A DNA stretch of 64,000 nucleotides. Origin: Synchiropus splendidus. Taxonomy: Eukaryota; Chordata; Actinopteri; Syngnathiformes; Callionymidae. The stretch lies in contig NW_026527057.1 in NCBI RefSeq assembly GCF_027744825.2, positions 124,001 through 188,000 on the forward strand. The letters run 5' to 3'. Below the pieces are notes generated by a model. That model saw only the letters and a program-made list of their open reading frames with translations. It made no database searches and was not told the origin of the DNA. A program made the translations under genes and the position numbers. Shown here in pieces: positions 37,699-50,045 of the stretch (positions are counted from its first letter, which is position 1; every line of letters begins with the position of its first letter).

Positions 37699-38450
37699 TT
37701 CCGGAACACCAAACATAAGAATGTTGACAACTTTGGAAAAACACTTCAGACAGCTTAGATTTGATGTGCAACTACTAGAAAGACCCTTTCTGCTATACTG
37801 GGAGGTGAACATTTCATGTTCTGAAGCTTCCCTGCAAAGTTATGGCACAATGCAGAAAACGCGTGTTCAGCCTGAGATAAGGTCGATTCCGGAACGCAAA
37901 ACATAAAAATATTGATAACTTTGGAAAAACACTTCAGACAGCTTTGATTTGATGTGCAACTACTAGAAAGACCCTTTCTGCTATCGTGGGAGTTGAAAAT
38001 TTCATGTTCTGAAGCTTTCCTGCAAAGTTATGGCACAATGCGTAAAACGCCTTTTCAGCCTGTGATAAGATGGGTTCCGGAACGCCAAACATAAGAATGT
38101 TGATAACTTTGGAAAAACACTTCAGACAGCTTAGATTTGATGTGAAACTACTAGAAAGACCCTTTCTGCTATAGTGGGAGGTGAAAATTTCATGTTCTGA
38201 AGCTTCCCTGCAAAGTTAGGCCACAATGCAGGAAACGCGTTTTCAGCCTGAGTTAAGGTCGATTCCGGAACGCCAAACATAAAAATATTGATAACTTTGG
38301 AAAAACACTTCAGACAGCTTAGATTTGATGTGCAACTGCTAGAAAGACCCTTTCTGCTATAGTGGGAGTTGAAAATTTCATGTTCTGAAGCTTTCCTGCA
38401 AAGTTATGGCACAATGCGTAAAACGCGTTTTCAGCCTGAGATAAGGTCGA
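37699..38450 (+). repeat. HOR unit 4, four monomers (752 bp)
   Basis: The first monomer (37699-37886) starts as m1 (TATACTGGG, GCGTGTTCAG) but ends with the m3 tail (GGTCGATTCCGGAACGCAAA). m4, m5 and m6 follow directly. The equivalent of two monomers has been deleted by an m1 x m3 crossover located in the roughly 20 bp between CGTGTTCAG and GTCGATT. Confidence 0.9.
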
Positions 38451-39259
38451 TTCCGGAACACCAAACATAAGAATGTTGATAACTTTGGAAAAACACTTCA
38501 GACAGCTTAGATTTGATGTGCAACTACTAGAAAGACCCCTTCTGCTATAGTGGGATGTTAAAATTTCATGTTCTGAAGCTTCCCTGCAAAGTTATGGCAA
38601 AATATGTGAAACGCGTTTTCAGGCTGAGATAAGGTGGGTTCCGGAACGCCAAACATAAGAATGTTGATAACTTTGGAAAAACACTTCAGACAACTTAGAT
38701 TTGATGTGCAACTACTAGAAAGACCCTTTCTGCTATAGTGGGAGGTGAAAATTTCATGTTCTGAAGATTCCCTGCAAATTTATGGCACAATGCAGAAAAC
38801 GCGTTTTGAGCCTGAGATAAGGTGGGTTCCGGAACGCCAAGCTTAAAAATGTTACTAACTTTCGAAAAACACTTCAGACAGATTAGATTTGATGTGCAAC
38901 TATTAGAAAGACCCTGTTTGTCATAGTGGGAGCTGAAAATTTTATGTTCTGATAATTCCCTGCAAAGTTAAGGGACAACGCAGAAAACGCGTTTTCAGCC
39001 TGAGATAAGGTGGGTTCCGGAACGCCAAACATAAAAATGTTGATAACTTTGGAAAAACCCTTCAGACAGCTTAGATTTGATGTGTAACTACTAAAAAGAC
39101 CCTTTCTGCTATAGTGGGAGGTGAAACTTTCATGTTCTGAAGCTTTCCTTAAAAGTTATGGCACAATGCAGAAAACGCGTTTTCAGCCTGAGACAAGGTG
39201 GGTTCCGGAACGCCAAACATAAAAATGTTGATAACTTTCGAAAAACACTTCAGACAGAT

Positions 39260-40697
39260 TAGATTTGATGTGCAACTACTAGAAAGACCCTTTCTGCTAC
39301 AGTGGGAGGTTAAAATTTCATGTTCTGAAGCTTCCCTGCAAAGTTATGGCTCAATGCAGAAAACGCGTTTTCAGCCCGAGATAATGTGGGTTCCGGAGCG
39401 GCAAACGTAAAAATGTTGATAACTTTGGAAAAACACTTCAGACAGCTTAGATTTAATGTGCAACAACTAGAAAAACCCTTTCTGCTATAGTGGGAGGTGA
39501 AAATTTCATGTTCTGAAGCTTCCCTGCAAAGTAATGGCACAATGCAGAAAACGCGTTTTCAGCTTGAGATAAGGTGTGTTCCGGAACGCCAAACATAAAA
39601 ATGTTGATAATTTTTGAAAAGCACTTCAGACAGCTTAGATTTGATGTGCAACTACTAGAAAGACCCTTTCTGCTATAGTGGGAGGTCAAAATTGCATGTT
39701 CTGAAGCTTCCCTGGAAAGTTATGGGACAATGCAGAAAATAATTTTTCAACCTGACATAAGGTCGATTCCGGGACGCCAAACATAAAAATGTTGATAACT
39801 TTCGAAAAACACTTCAGACAGCTTAGATTTGATGTGCAACTACTAGAAAAACCCTTTCTGCTATAGTGGGAGGTGAAAATTTCATTTTCTGGAACTTCCC
39901 TGCAAAGTTATGGCACAATGCGTAAAACGCGTCTTCAGCCTGAGATAAGGTCGATTCCGGAACGCCGAACATAAAAATGTTGATAACTTTGGAAAAACAT
40001 TTCAGACAGCTTAGATTTGATGTGCAACTACTAGAAAGACACTTTCTGCAATAGTGGGAGGTTAAAATTTCTTGTTCTGAAGCTTCCCTGTAAAGTTATG
40101 GCACAATGCAGAAAACGCGTTTTCAGCCTGAGATAAGGTCGATTCCGGAACGCCAAACATAAAAATGTTTATAACTTTGGAAAAACACTTCAGACGGCTT
40201 AGATTTGATGTGCAAATACTAGAAAGACCCTATCTGCTATCGTGGGAGGTGAAAATTTCATTTTCTGAAGCTTCCCGGCAAAGTTATTGCACAATGCGTA
40301 AAACGCGTTTTCAGCCTGAGATAAGGTCGATTCCAGAACGCCAAACATAAAAATGTTGATAACTTTGGAAAAACACTTCAGACAGCTTAGATTTGATGTG
40401 CAACTACTAGAAAGACCCTTTCTGCTATAGTGGGAGGTAAAAATTTCATGTTCTGAACCTTCCCTGGAAAGTTATGGGACAATGCGTAAAACGAGTTTTC
40501 AGCCTGAGATAAGGTCGATTCCGGAACGCCAAACATAAAAATGTTGATAACTTTCGAAAAACACTTCAGACAGCTTAGATTTGATGTGCAACTACAAGAA
40601 AGACCCTTTCTGCTATAGTGGGAGGTGAAAATTTCATGTTCTGAAGCTTCCCTGCAAAGTTATGGCACAATGCAGAAAACGCGTTTTCAGCCTTAGA
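39260..40697 (+). repeat. D3/D5 long-range block (copy 2)
   Basis: Copy of 24780-26218 with about one difference per hundred bases by eye. It is followed by a separate 4-monomer tandem duplication at 40451-41954. Confidence 0.8.
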
Positions 40698-41954
40698 TAA
40701 GGTGGGTTCCGGAACGCCCAACTTAAAAATGTTGATAACTTTCGAAAAACACTTCAGACAGCTTAGATTTGATGTGCAACTACTAGAAAAACCCTTTCTG
40801 CTATCGTGGGAGGTGAAAATTTCATTTTCTGGAACTTCCCTGCAAAGTTATGGCACAATGCGTAAAACGCGTCTTCAGCCTGAGATAAGGTCGATTCCGG
40901 AACGCCAAACATAAAAATGTTGATAACTTTGGAAAAACATTTCAGACAGCTTATATTTGATGTGCAACTACTAGAAAGACCCTTTCTGCTATAGTGGGAG
41001 GTGAAACTTTCATGTTCTGAAGCTTTCCTTCAAAGTTATGGGACAATGCAGAAAACGCGTTTTCAGCCTGAGATAAAGAGGGTTCCGGAACGCCAAACTT
41101 AAAAATGTTGATAACTTTCGAAAAACACTTCAGACAGATTAGATTTGATGTGCAACTATTAGAAAGACCCTGTTTGTCATAGTGGGAGCTGAAAATTTTA
41201 TGTTCTGAACCTTCCCTGGAAAGTTATGGGACAATGCGTAAAACGCGTTTTCAGCCTGAGATAAGGTCGATTCCGGAACGCCAAACATAAAAATGTTGAT
41301 AACTTTCGAAAAACACTTCAGACAGCTTAGATTTGATGTGCAACTACAAGAAAGACCCTTTCTGCTATAGTGGGAGGTGAAAATTTCATGTTCTGAAGCT
41401 TCCCTGCAAAGTTATGGCACAATGCAGAAAACGCGTTTTCAGCCTTAGATAAGGTGGGTTCCGGAACGCCAAACTTAAAAATGTTGATAACTTTCGAAAA
41501 ACACTTCAGACAGCTTAGATTTGATGTGCAACTACTAGAAAAACCCTTTCTGCTATAGTGGGAGGTGAAAATTTCATTTTCTGGAACTTCCCTGCAAAGT
41601 TATGGCACAATGCGTAAAACGCGTCTTCAGCCTGAGATAAGGTCGATTCCGGAACGCCAAACATAAAAATGTTGATAACTTTGGAAAAACATTTCAGACA
41701 GCTTATATTTGATGTGCAACTACTAGAAAGACCCTTTCTGCTATAGTGGGAGGTGAAACTTTCATGTTCTGAAGCTTTCCTTCAAAGTTATGGGACAATG
41801 CAGAAAACGCGTTTTCAGCCTGAGATAAAGAGGGTTCCGGAACGCCAAACTTAAAAATGTTGATAACTTTCGAAAAACACTTCAGACAGATTAGATTTGA
41901 TGTGCAACTATTAGAAAGACCCTGTTTGTCACAGTGGGAGCTGAAAATTTTATG
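40451..41954 (+). repeat. Tandem 4-monomer HOR, two copies of 752 bp
   Basis: 40451-41202 and 41203-41954 start at the same rare variant (TTCTGAACCTTCCCTGG) and share GCAACTACAAG, CAGCCTTAGATAAGG, TTTTCTGGAACTTCCC, CGTCTTCAGCC and GATAAAGAGGG in order. The offset is exactly 752 bp. The same monomer order appears again at about 47410-48000. Confidence 0.85.
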
Positions 41955-42283
41955 TTCTGATGCTTCCCTGCAAAGTTAAGGGACAATGCAGAAAACGCGT
42001 TTTCAGCCTGAGATAAGGTGGGTTCCGGAACGCCAAACATAAAAATGTTGATAACTTTGGAAAAACCCTTCAGACAGCTTAGATTTGATGTGTAACTACT
42101 AAAAAGACCCTTTCTGCTATAGTGGGAGGTGAAACTTTCATGTTCTGAAGCTTCCCTGCAAAGTTAAGGAACAATGCACAAAACCCGTTTTCAGCCGGAG
42201 ATAAGGTGGGTTCCGGAACGCCAAACATAAAAATGTTGATAACTTTCGAAAAACACTTCAGACAACTTAGATTTGATGTGCAA

Positions 42284-43550
42284 CTATAAGAAAGACCCTG
42301 TTTGTCATAGTGGGAGCTGAAAATTTCATGTTCTGATGCTTCCCTGCAAAGTTAAGGAACAATGCACAAAACCCGTTTTCAGCCGGAGATTAGGTGGGTT
42401 CCGGAACGCCAAACATAAAAATGTTGATAACTTTCGAAAAACACTTCAGACAACTTAGATTTGATGTGCAACTATTAGAAAGACCCTGTTTGTCATGGTG
42501 GGAGCTGAAAATTTCATGTTCTGATGCTTCCCTGCAAAGTTAAGGAACAATGCAGAAAACGCGTTTTCAGCCTGAGATGAAGTGGATTCCGGAACGCCAA
42601 ACTTAAAAATGTTGATAACTTTGGAAAAACACTTCAGACAGCTTAGATTTGATGTGCAACTACTAGAAAGACCCTTTCTGCCACAGTGGGAGGTTAAAAT
42701 TTAATGTTCTGAAGCTTCCCTGCAAAGTTATGGCACAATGCAGAAAACGCGTTTGCAGCCTGAGATAAGGTGGGTTCCGGAACGCCAAACGTAAAAATGT
42801 TGATAACTTTGGAAAAACACTTCAGACAGCTTAGATTTAATGTGCAACTAGAAAAACCCTTTCTGCTATAGTGGGAGGTGAAAATTTCATGTTCTGAAGC
42901 TTCCCTGCAAAGTAATGGCACAATGCAGAAAACGCGTTTTCAGCTTGAGATAAGGTGTGTTCCGGAACGCCAAACATAAAAATGTTGATAATTTTTGAAA
43001 AGCACTTCAGACAGCTTAAATTTGTTGTGCAACTACTAGAAAGACCCTTTCTGCTATAGTGGGAGGTCAAAATTGCATGTTCTGAAGCTTCCCTGGAAAG
43101 TTATGGGACAATGCGTAAAACGTGTCTTCAGCCTGAGATAAGGTCGATTCCGGAACGCCGAACATAAAAATGTTGATAACTTTGGAAAAACATTTCAGAC
43201 AGCTTAGATTTGATGTGCAACTACTAGAAAGACACTTTCTGCAATAGTGGGAGGTTAAAATTTCTTGTTCTGAAGCTTCCCTGCAAAGTTATGGCACAAT
43301 GCAGAAAACGCGTTTTCAGCCTGAGATAAGGTCGATTCCGGAACGCCGAACATAAAAATGTTGATAACTTTGGAAAAACATTTCAGACAGCTTAGATTTG
43401 ATGTGCAACTACTAGAAAGACACTTTCTGCAATAGTGGGAGGTTAAAATTTCTTGTTCTGAAGCTTCCCTGCAAAGTTATGGCACAATGCAGAAAACGCG
43501 TTTTCAGCCTGAGATAAGGTCGATTCCGGAACGCCAAACATAAAAATGTT
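42284..43550 (+). repeat. 8-monomer spaced duplication, copy 1
   Basis: About 1265 bp recurs at 43785-45051, offset 1501 bp. That is 8 x 188 minus 3; each copy has a monomer with a 3-bp deletion (GTGCAACTAGAAAAACC near 42843 and 44344). Few differences are visible (GAGATTAGG against GAGATAAGG; TTTGATGTGC against TTTGAAGTGC). It includes two adjacent near-identical monomers with GACACTTTCTGCAATAG. Confidence 0.85.
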
Positions 43551-43784
43551 GATAACTTTGGAAAAACCCTTCAGACAGCTTAGATTTGATGTGTAACTAC
43601 TAAAAAGACCCTTTCTGCTATAGTGGGAGGTGAAACTTTCATGTTCTGAAGCTTTCCTTCAAAGTTATGGCACAATGCAGAAAACGCGTTTTCAGCCTGA
43701 GACAAGGTGGGTTCCGAAACGCCAAACATAAAAATGTTGATAACTTTCGAAAAACACTTCAGACAGATTAGATTTGATGTGCAA

Positions 43785-45051
43785 CTATAAGAAAGACCCT
43801 GTTTGTCATAGTGGGAGCTGAAAATTTCATGTTCTGATGCTTCCCTGCAAAGTTAAGGAACAATGCACAAAACCCGTTTTCAGCCGGAGATAAGGTGGGT
43901 TCCGGAACGCCAAACATAAAAATGTTGATAACTTTCGAAAAACACTTCAGACAACTTAGATTTGATGTGCAACTATTAGAAAGACCCTGTTTGTCATGGT
44001 GGGAGCTGAAAATTTCATGTTCTGATGCTTCCCTGCAAAGTTAAGGAACAATGCAGAAAACGCGTTTTCAGCCTGAGATGAAGTGGATTCCGGAACGCCA
44101 AACTTAAAAATGTTGATAACTTTGGAAAAACACTTCAGACAGCTTAGATTTGAAGTGCAACTACTAGAAAGACCCTTTCTGCCACAGTGGGAGGTTAAAA
44201 TTTAATGTTCTGAAGCTTCCCTGCAAAGTTATGGCACAATGCAGAAAACGCGTTTGCAGCCTGAGATAAGGTGGGTTCCGGAACGCCAAACGTAAAAATG
44301 TTGATAACTTTGGAAAAACACTTCAGACAGCTTAGATTTAATGTGCAACTAGAAAAACCCTTTCTGCTATAGTGGGAGGTGAAAATTTCATGTTCTGAAG
44401 CTTCCCTGCAAAGTAATGGCACAATGCAGAAAACGCGTTTTCAGCTTGAGATAAGGTGTGTTCCGGAACGCCAAACATAAAAATGTTGATAATTTTTGAA
44501 AAGCACTTCAGACAGCTTAAATTTGTTGTGCAACTACTAGAAAGACCCTTTCTGCTATAGTGGGAGGTCAAAATTGCATGTTCTGAAGCTTCCCTGGAAA
44601 GTTATGGGACAATGCGTAAAACGTGTCTTCAGCCTGAGATAAGGTCGATTCCGGAACGCCGAACATAAAAATGTTGATAACTTTGGAAAAACATTTCAGA
44701 CAGCTTAGATTTGATGTGCAACTACTAGAAAGACACTTTCTGCAATAGTGGGAGGTTAAAATTTCTTGTTCTGAAGCTTCCCTGCAAAGTTATGGCACAA
44801 TGCAGAAAACGCGTTTTCAGCCTGAGATAAGGTCGATTCCGGAACGCCGAACATAAAAATGTTGATAACTTTGGAAAAACATTTCAGACAGCTTAGATTT
44901 GATGTGCAACTACTAGAAAGACACTTTCTGCAATAGTGGGAGGTTAAAATTTCTTGTTCTGAAGCTTCCCTGCAAAGTTATGGCACAATGCAGAAAACGC
45001 GTTTTCAGCCTGAGATAAGGTCGATTCCGGAACGCCAAACATAAAAATGTT
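43785..45051 (+). repeat. 8-monomer spaced duplication, copy 2
   Basis: Copy of 42284-43550. It ends where copy 1 reads GTTGATAACTTTGG with ACCCTTCAG and copy 2 reads GTTTATAACTTTGG with CAGACGGC. Confidence 0.85.
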
Positions 45052-45054
45052 TAT

Positions 45055-45710
45055 AACTTTGGAAAAACACTTCAGACGGCTTAGATTTGATGTGCAAATA
45101 CTAGAAAGACCCTATCTGCTATCGTGGGAGGTGAAAATTTCATTTTCTGAAGCTTCCCGGCAAAGTCATTGCACAATGCGTAAAACGCTTTTTCAGCCTG
45201 AGATAAGGTCGATTCCAGAAGGCCAAACGTAAAAATGTTGATAACTTTGGAAAAACACTTCAGACAGCTTAGATATGATGTGCAACTACTAGAAAGACCC
45301 TTTCTGCTATAGTGGGAGGTAAAAATTTCATTTTCTGGAACTTCCCTGCAAAGTTATGGCACAAAGCGTAAAACGCGTCTTCAGCCTGAGATAAGGTCGA
45401 TTCCGGAACGCCAAACATAAAAATGTTGATAACTTTGGAAAAACATTTCAGACAGCTAATATTTGATGTGCAACTACTAGAAAGACCCTTTCTGCTATAG
45501 TGGGAGGTGAAACTTTCATGTTCTGAAGCTTTCCTTCAAAGTTATGGGACAATGCAGAAAACGCGTTTTCAGACTGAGATAAAGAGGGTTCCGGAACGCC
45601 AAACTTAAAAATGTTGATAACTTTCGAAAAACACTTCAGACAGATTAGATTTGATGTGCAACTATTAGAAAGACCCTGTTTGTCATAGTGGGAGCTGAAA
45701 ATTTTATGTT
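45055..45710 (+). repeat. 18-monomer spaced block, copy 1
   Basis: Recurs at about 48439-49094, offset 3384 bp (18 x 188). Both have CAGACGGCTTAG, CCCTATCTGCT, AAATTTCATTTTCTGG with GGCACAAAGCG, and CAGACTGAGATAAAGAGGG. They diverge at GATGCTTCCC against GATAATTCCC. Confidence 0.75.
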
Positions 45711-48438
45711 CTGATGCTTCCCTGCAAAGTTAAGGGACAATGCAGAAAACGCGTTTTCAGCCTGAGATAAGGTGGGTTCTGGAACGCCAAACATAAAAAT
45801 GTTGATAACTTTGGAAAAACCCTTCAGACAGCTTAGATTTGATGTGTAACTACTAAAAAGACCCTTTCTGCTATAGTGGGAGGTGAAACTTTCATGTTCT
45901 GAAGCTTTCCTTCAAAGTTATGGCACAATGCAGAAAACGCGTTTTCAGCCTGAGACAAGGTGGGTTCCGGAACGCCAAACTTAAAAATGTTGATAACTTT
46001 GGAAAAACACTTCAGACAGCTTAGATTTGATGTGCAACTATTAGAAAGACCCTTTCTGCTACAGTGGGAGGTTAAAATTTCATGTTCTGAAGCTTCCCTG
46101 CAAAGTTATGGCACAATGCAGAAAACGCGTTTTCAGCCCGAGATAATGTGGGTTCCGGAGCAGCAAACGTCAAAATGTTGATAACTTTGGAAAAACACTT
46201 CAGACAGCATAGATTTAATGTGCAACAACTAGAAAGACCCTTTCTGCTATAGTGGGAGGTGAAAATTTCATGTTCTGAAGCTTCCCTGCAAAGTTATGGC
46301 ACATTGCAGAAAACGCGTTTTCAGCCTGAGATAAGGTGGGTTCCGGAACGCCAAACATAAAAATGTTGATAACTTTCGAAAAACACTTCAGACAACTTAG
46401 ATTTGATGTGCAACTATTAGAAAGACCCTGTTTGTCATGGTGGGAGCTGAAAATTTCATGTTCTGATGCTTCCCTGCAAAGTTAAGGAACAATGCAGAAA
46501 ATGCGTTTTCAGCCTGAGATAAAGTGGATTCCGGAACGCCAAACTTAAAAATGTTGATAACTTTGGAAAAACACTTCAGACAGCTTAGATTTGATGTGCA
46601 ACTACTAGAAAGACCCTTTCTGCTACAGTGGGAGGTTAAAATTTCATGTTCTGAAGCTTCCCTGCAAAGTTATGGCACAATGCAGAAAACACGTTTTCAG
46701 CCCGAGATAATGTGGGTTCCGGAGCAGCAAACGTAAAAATGTTGATAACTTTGGAAAAACACTTCAGACAGCTTAGATTTAATGTGCAACGACTAGAATG
46801 ACCCGTTCTGCTATAGTGGGAGGTGAAAATGTCATGTTCAGAAGCTTCCCTGCAAAGTTATGGCACAATGCAGAAAACGCGTTTTCAGCCTGAGATAAGG
46901 TGGGTTCCGGAACGCCAAACATAAAAATGTTTATGACTTTGGAAAAACACTTCAGACAGCTTAGATTTGATGAGCAACTACTAGAAAGACCCTTTCTGCC
47001 ACAGTGGGAGGTTAAAATTTAATGTTCTGAAGCTTCCCTGCAAAGTTATGGCACAATGCAGAAAACGCGTTTTCAACCCGAGATAATGTGGGTTCCGGAG
47101 CAGCAAACGTAAAAATGTTGATAACTTTGGAAAAACACTTCAGACAGCTTAGATTTAATGTGCAACGACTAGAAAGACCCTTTCTGCTATAGTGGGAAGT
47201 GAAAATTTCATGTTCTGAAGCTTCCCTGCAAAGTTATGGCACAATGCAGAAAACGCGTTTTCAGCCTGAGATAAGGTGGGTTCCGGAACGCCAAACGTAA
47301 AAATGTTGATAACTTTGGAAAAACACTTCAGACAGCTTAGATTTGATGTGCAACTACTAGAAAGACCCTTTCTGCCATAGTGGGAGGTAAAAATTTCATG
47401 TTCTGAAGCTTCCCTGGAAAGTGATGGGACAATGCGTAAAACGCGTTTTCAGCCTGAGATAAGGTCGATTCCGGAACGCCAAACATAAAAGTGTTGATAA
47501 CTTTCGAAAAACACTTCAGACAGCTTAGATTTGATGTGCAACTACAAGAAAGACCCTTTCTGCTATAGTGGGAGGTGAAAATTTCATGTTCTGAAGCTTC
47601 CCTGCAAAGTTATGGCACAATGCAGAAAACGCGTTTTCAGCCTTAGATAAGGTGGGTTCCGGAACGCCAAACTTAAAAATGTTGATAACTTTCAAAAAAC
47701 ACTTCAGACAGCTTAGATTTGATGTGCAACTACTAGAAAAACCCTTTCTGCTATAGTGGGAGGTGAAAATTTCATTTTCTGGAACTTCCCTGCAAAGTTA
47801 TGGCACAATGCGTAAAACGCGTCTTCAGCCTAAGATAAGGTCGATTCCGGAACGCCAAACATAAAAATGTTGATAACTTTGGAAAAACATTTCAGACAGC
47901 TTATATTTGATGTGCAACTACTAGAAAGACCCTTTCTGCTATAGTGGGAGGTGAAACTTTCATGTTCTGAAGCTTTCCTTCAAAGTTATGGGACAATGCA
48001 GAAAACGCATTTTCAGCCTGAGATAAGGTGGGTTCCGGAACGCCAAACTTGAAAATGTTACTAACTTTCGAAAAACACTTCAGACAGATTAGATTTGATG
48101 TGCAACTATTAGAAAGACCCTGTTTGTCATAGTGGGAGCTGAAAATTTTATGTTCTGATAATTCCCTGCAAAGTTAAGGGACAATGCAGAAAACGCGTTT
48201 TCAGCCTGAGACAAGGTGGGTTCCGGAACGCCAAGCATAAAAATGTTGATAACTTTCGAAAAACACTTCAGACAGATTAGATTTGATGTGCAACTATTAG
48301 AAAGACCCTGTTTGTCATAGTGGGAGCTGAAAATTTCATGTTCTGATGCTTCCCTGCAAAGTTAAGGAACAATGCACAAAACGCGTTTTCAGCCTGAGAT
48401 AAGGTGGGTTCCGGAACGCCAAACTTAAAAATGTTGAT

Positions 48439-49094
48439 AACTTTGGAAAAACACTTCAGACGGCTTAGATTTGATGTGCAAATACTAGAAAGACCCTATC
48501 TGCTTTCGTGGGAGGTGAAAATTTCATTTTCTGAAGCTTCCCGGCAAAGTTATTGCACAATGCGTAAAACGCGATTTCAGCCTGAGATAAGGTCGATTCC
48601 AGAACGCCAAACATAAAAATGTTGATAACTTTGGAAAAACACTTCAGACAGCTTAGATTTGATGTGCAACTACTAGAAAGACCCTTTCTGCTATAGTGGG
48701 AGGTAAAAATTTCATTTTCTGGAACTTCCCTGCAAAGTTATGGCACAAAGCGTAAAACGCGTCTTCAGCCTGAGATAAGGTCGATTCCGGAACGCCAAAC
48801 ATAAAAATGTTGATAACTTTGGAAAAACATTTCAGACAGCTTATATTTGATGTGCAACTACTAGAAAGACCATTTCTGCAATAGTGGGAGGTGAAACTTT
48901 CATGTTCTGAAGCTTTCCTTCAAAGTTATGGGACAATGCAGAAAACGCGTTTTCAGACTGAGATAAAGAGGGTTCCGGAACGCCAAACTTAAAAATGTTG
49001 ATAACTTTCGAAAAACACTTCAGACAGATTAGATTTGATGTGCAACTATTAGAAAGACCCTGTTTGTCATAGTGGGAGCTGAAAATTTTATGTT
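48439..49094 (+). repeat. 18-monomer spaced block, copy 2
   Basis: Copy of 45055-45710. Its first monomer (48409-48596) begins like the ACTTAAAAATG subtype and continues as the CAGACGGC subtype, so it is itself a hybrid. Confidence 0.7.
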
Positions 49095-49589
49095 CTGATA
49101 ATTCCCTGCAAAGTTAAGGGACAATGCAGAAAACGCGTTTTCAGCCTGAGATAAGGTGGGTTCCGGAACGCCAAACATAAAAATGTTGATAAATTTGGAA
49201 AAACCCTTCAGACAGCTTAGATTTGATGTGTCACTACTAAAAAGACCCTTTCTGCTATAGTGGGAGGTGAAACTTTCATGTTCTGAAGCTTTCTTTAAAA
49301 GTTATGGCACAATGCAGAAAACCCGTTTTCAGCCTGAGACAAGGTGGGTTCCGGAACGCCAAGCATAAAAATGTTGATAACTTTCGAAAAACACTTCAGA
49401 CAGATTAGATTTGATGTGCAACTATTAGAAAGACCCTGTTTGTCATAGTGGGAGCTGAAAATTTCATGTTCTGATGCTTCCCTGCAAAGTTAAGGAACAA
49501 TGCACAAAACGCGTTTTCAGCCTGAGATAAGGTGGGTTCCGGAACGCCAATCTTAAAAATGTTGATAACTTTGGAAAAACACTTCAGAC

Positions 49590-50045
49590 AGCTTAGATTT
49601 GATGTGCAACTACTAGAAAGACCCTTTCTGCTACAGTGGGAGGTTAAAATTTCATGTTCTGAAGCTTCCCTGCAAAGTTATGGCTCAATGCAGAAAACGC
49701 GTTTTCAGCCCGAGATAATGTGGGTTCCGGAGCGGCAAACGTAAAAATGTTGATAACTTTGGAAAAACACTTCAGACAGCTTAGATTTAATGTGCAACAA
49801 CTAGAAAAACCCTTTCTGCTACAGTGGGAGGTGAAAATTTCATGTTCTGAAGCTTCCCTGCAAAGTAATAGCACAATGCAGAAAACGCGTTTTCAGCTTG
49901 AGATAAGGTGTGTTCCGGAACGCCAAACATAAAAATGTTGATAATTTTTGAAAAGCACTTCAGACAGCTTAGATTTGATGTGCAACTACTAGAAAGACCC
50001 TTTCTGCTATAGTGGGAGGTCAAAATTGCATGTTCTGAAGCTTCC
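49590..50045 (+). repeat. D3/D5 long-range block (partial copy 3)
   Basis: Matches the first roughly 450 bp of the 24780 and 39260 blocks, including GGCTCAATGC, CCGGAGCGGC and GATAATTTTTGAAAAGC. It then switches at CCCTGGAAAG to a GCGTAAAACGCGTCTTC continuation. The abrupt switch inside a monomer marks another recombination junction. Confidence 0.75.

Larger units (their letters stand above)
32400..38826 (+). repeat. Satellite territory D4
   Basis: About 34 monomers. The hairpin region often reads CATAAGAATG. Other markers are GAAATACCC with GAAGTCTCCC (near 33080-33130, as in D6), GCTTTGATTTG with CTATCGTGGGAG, and TTAGGCCACAATGCAGG. It separates D3 from D5, which share other subtypes, and resembles D6. 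Confidence 0.75.
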
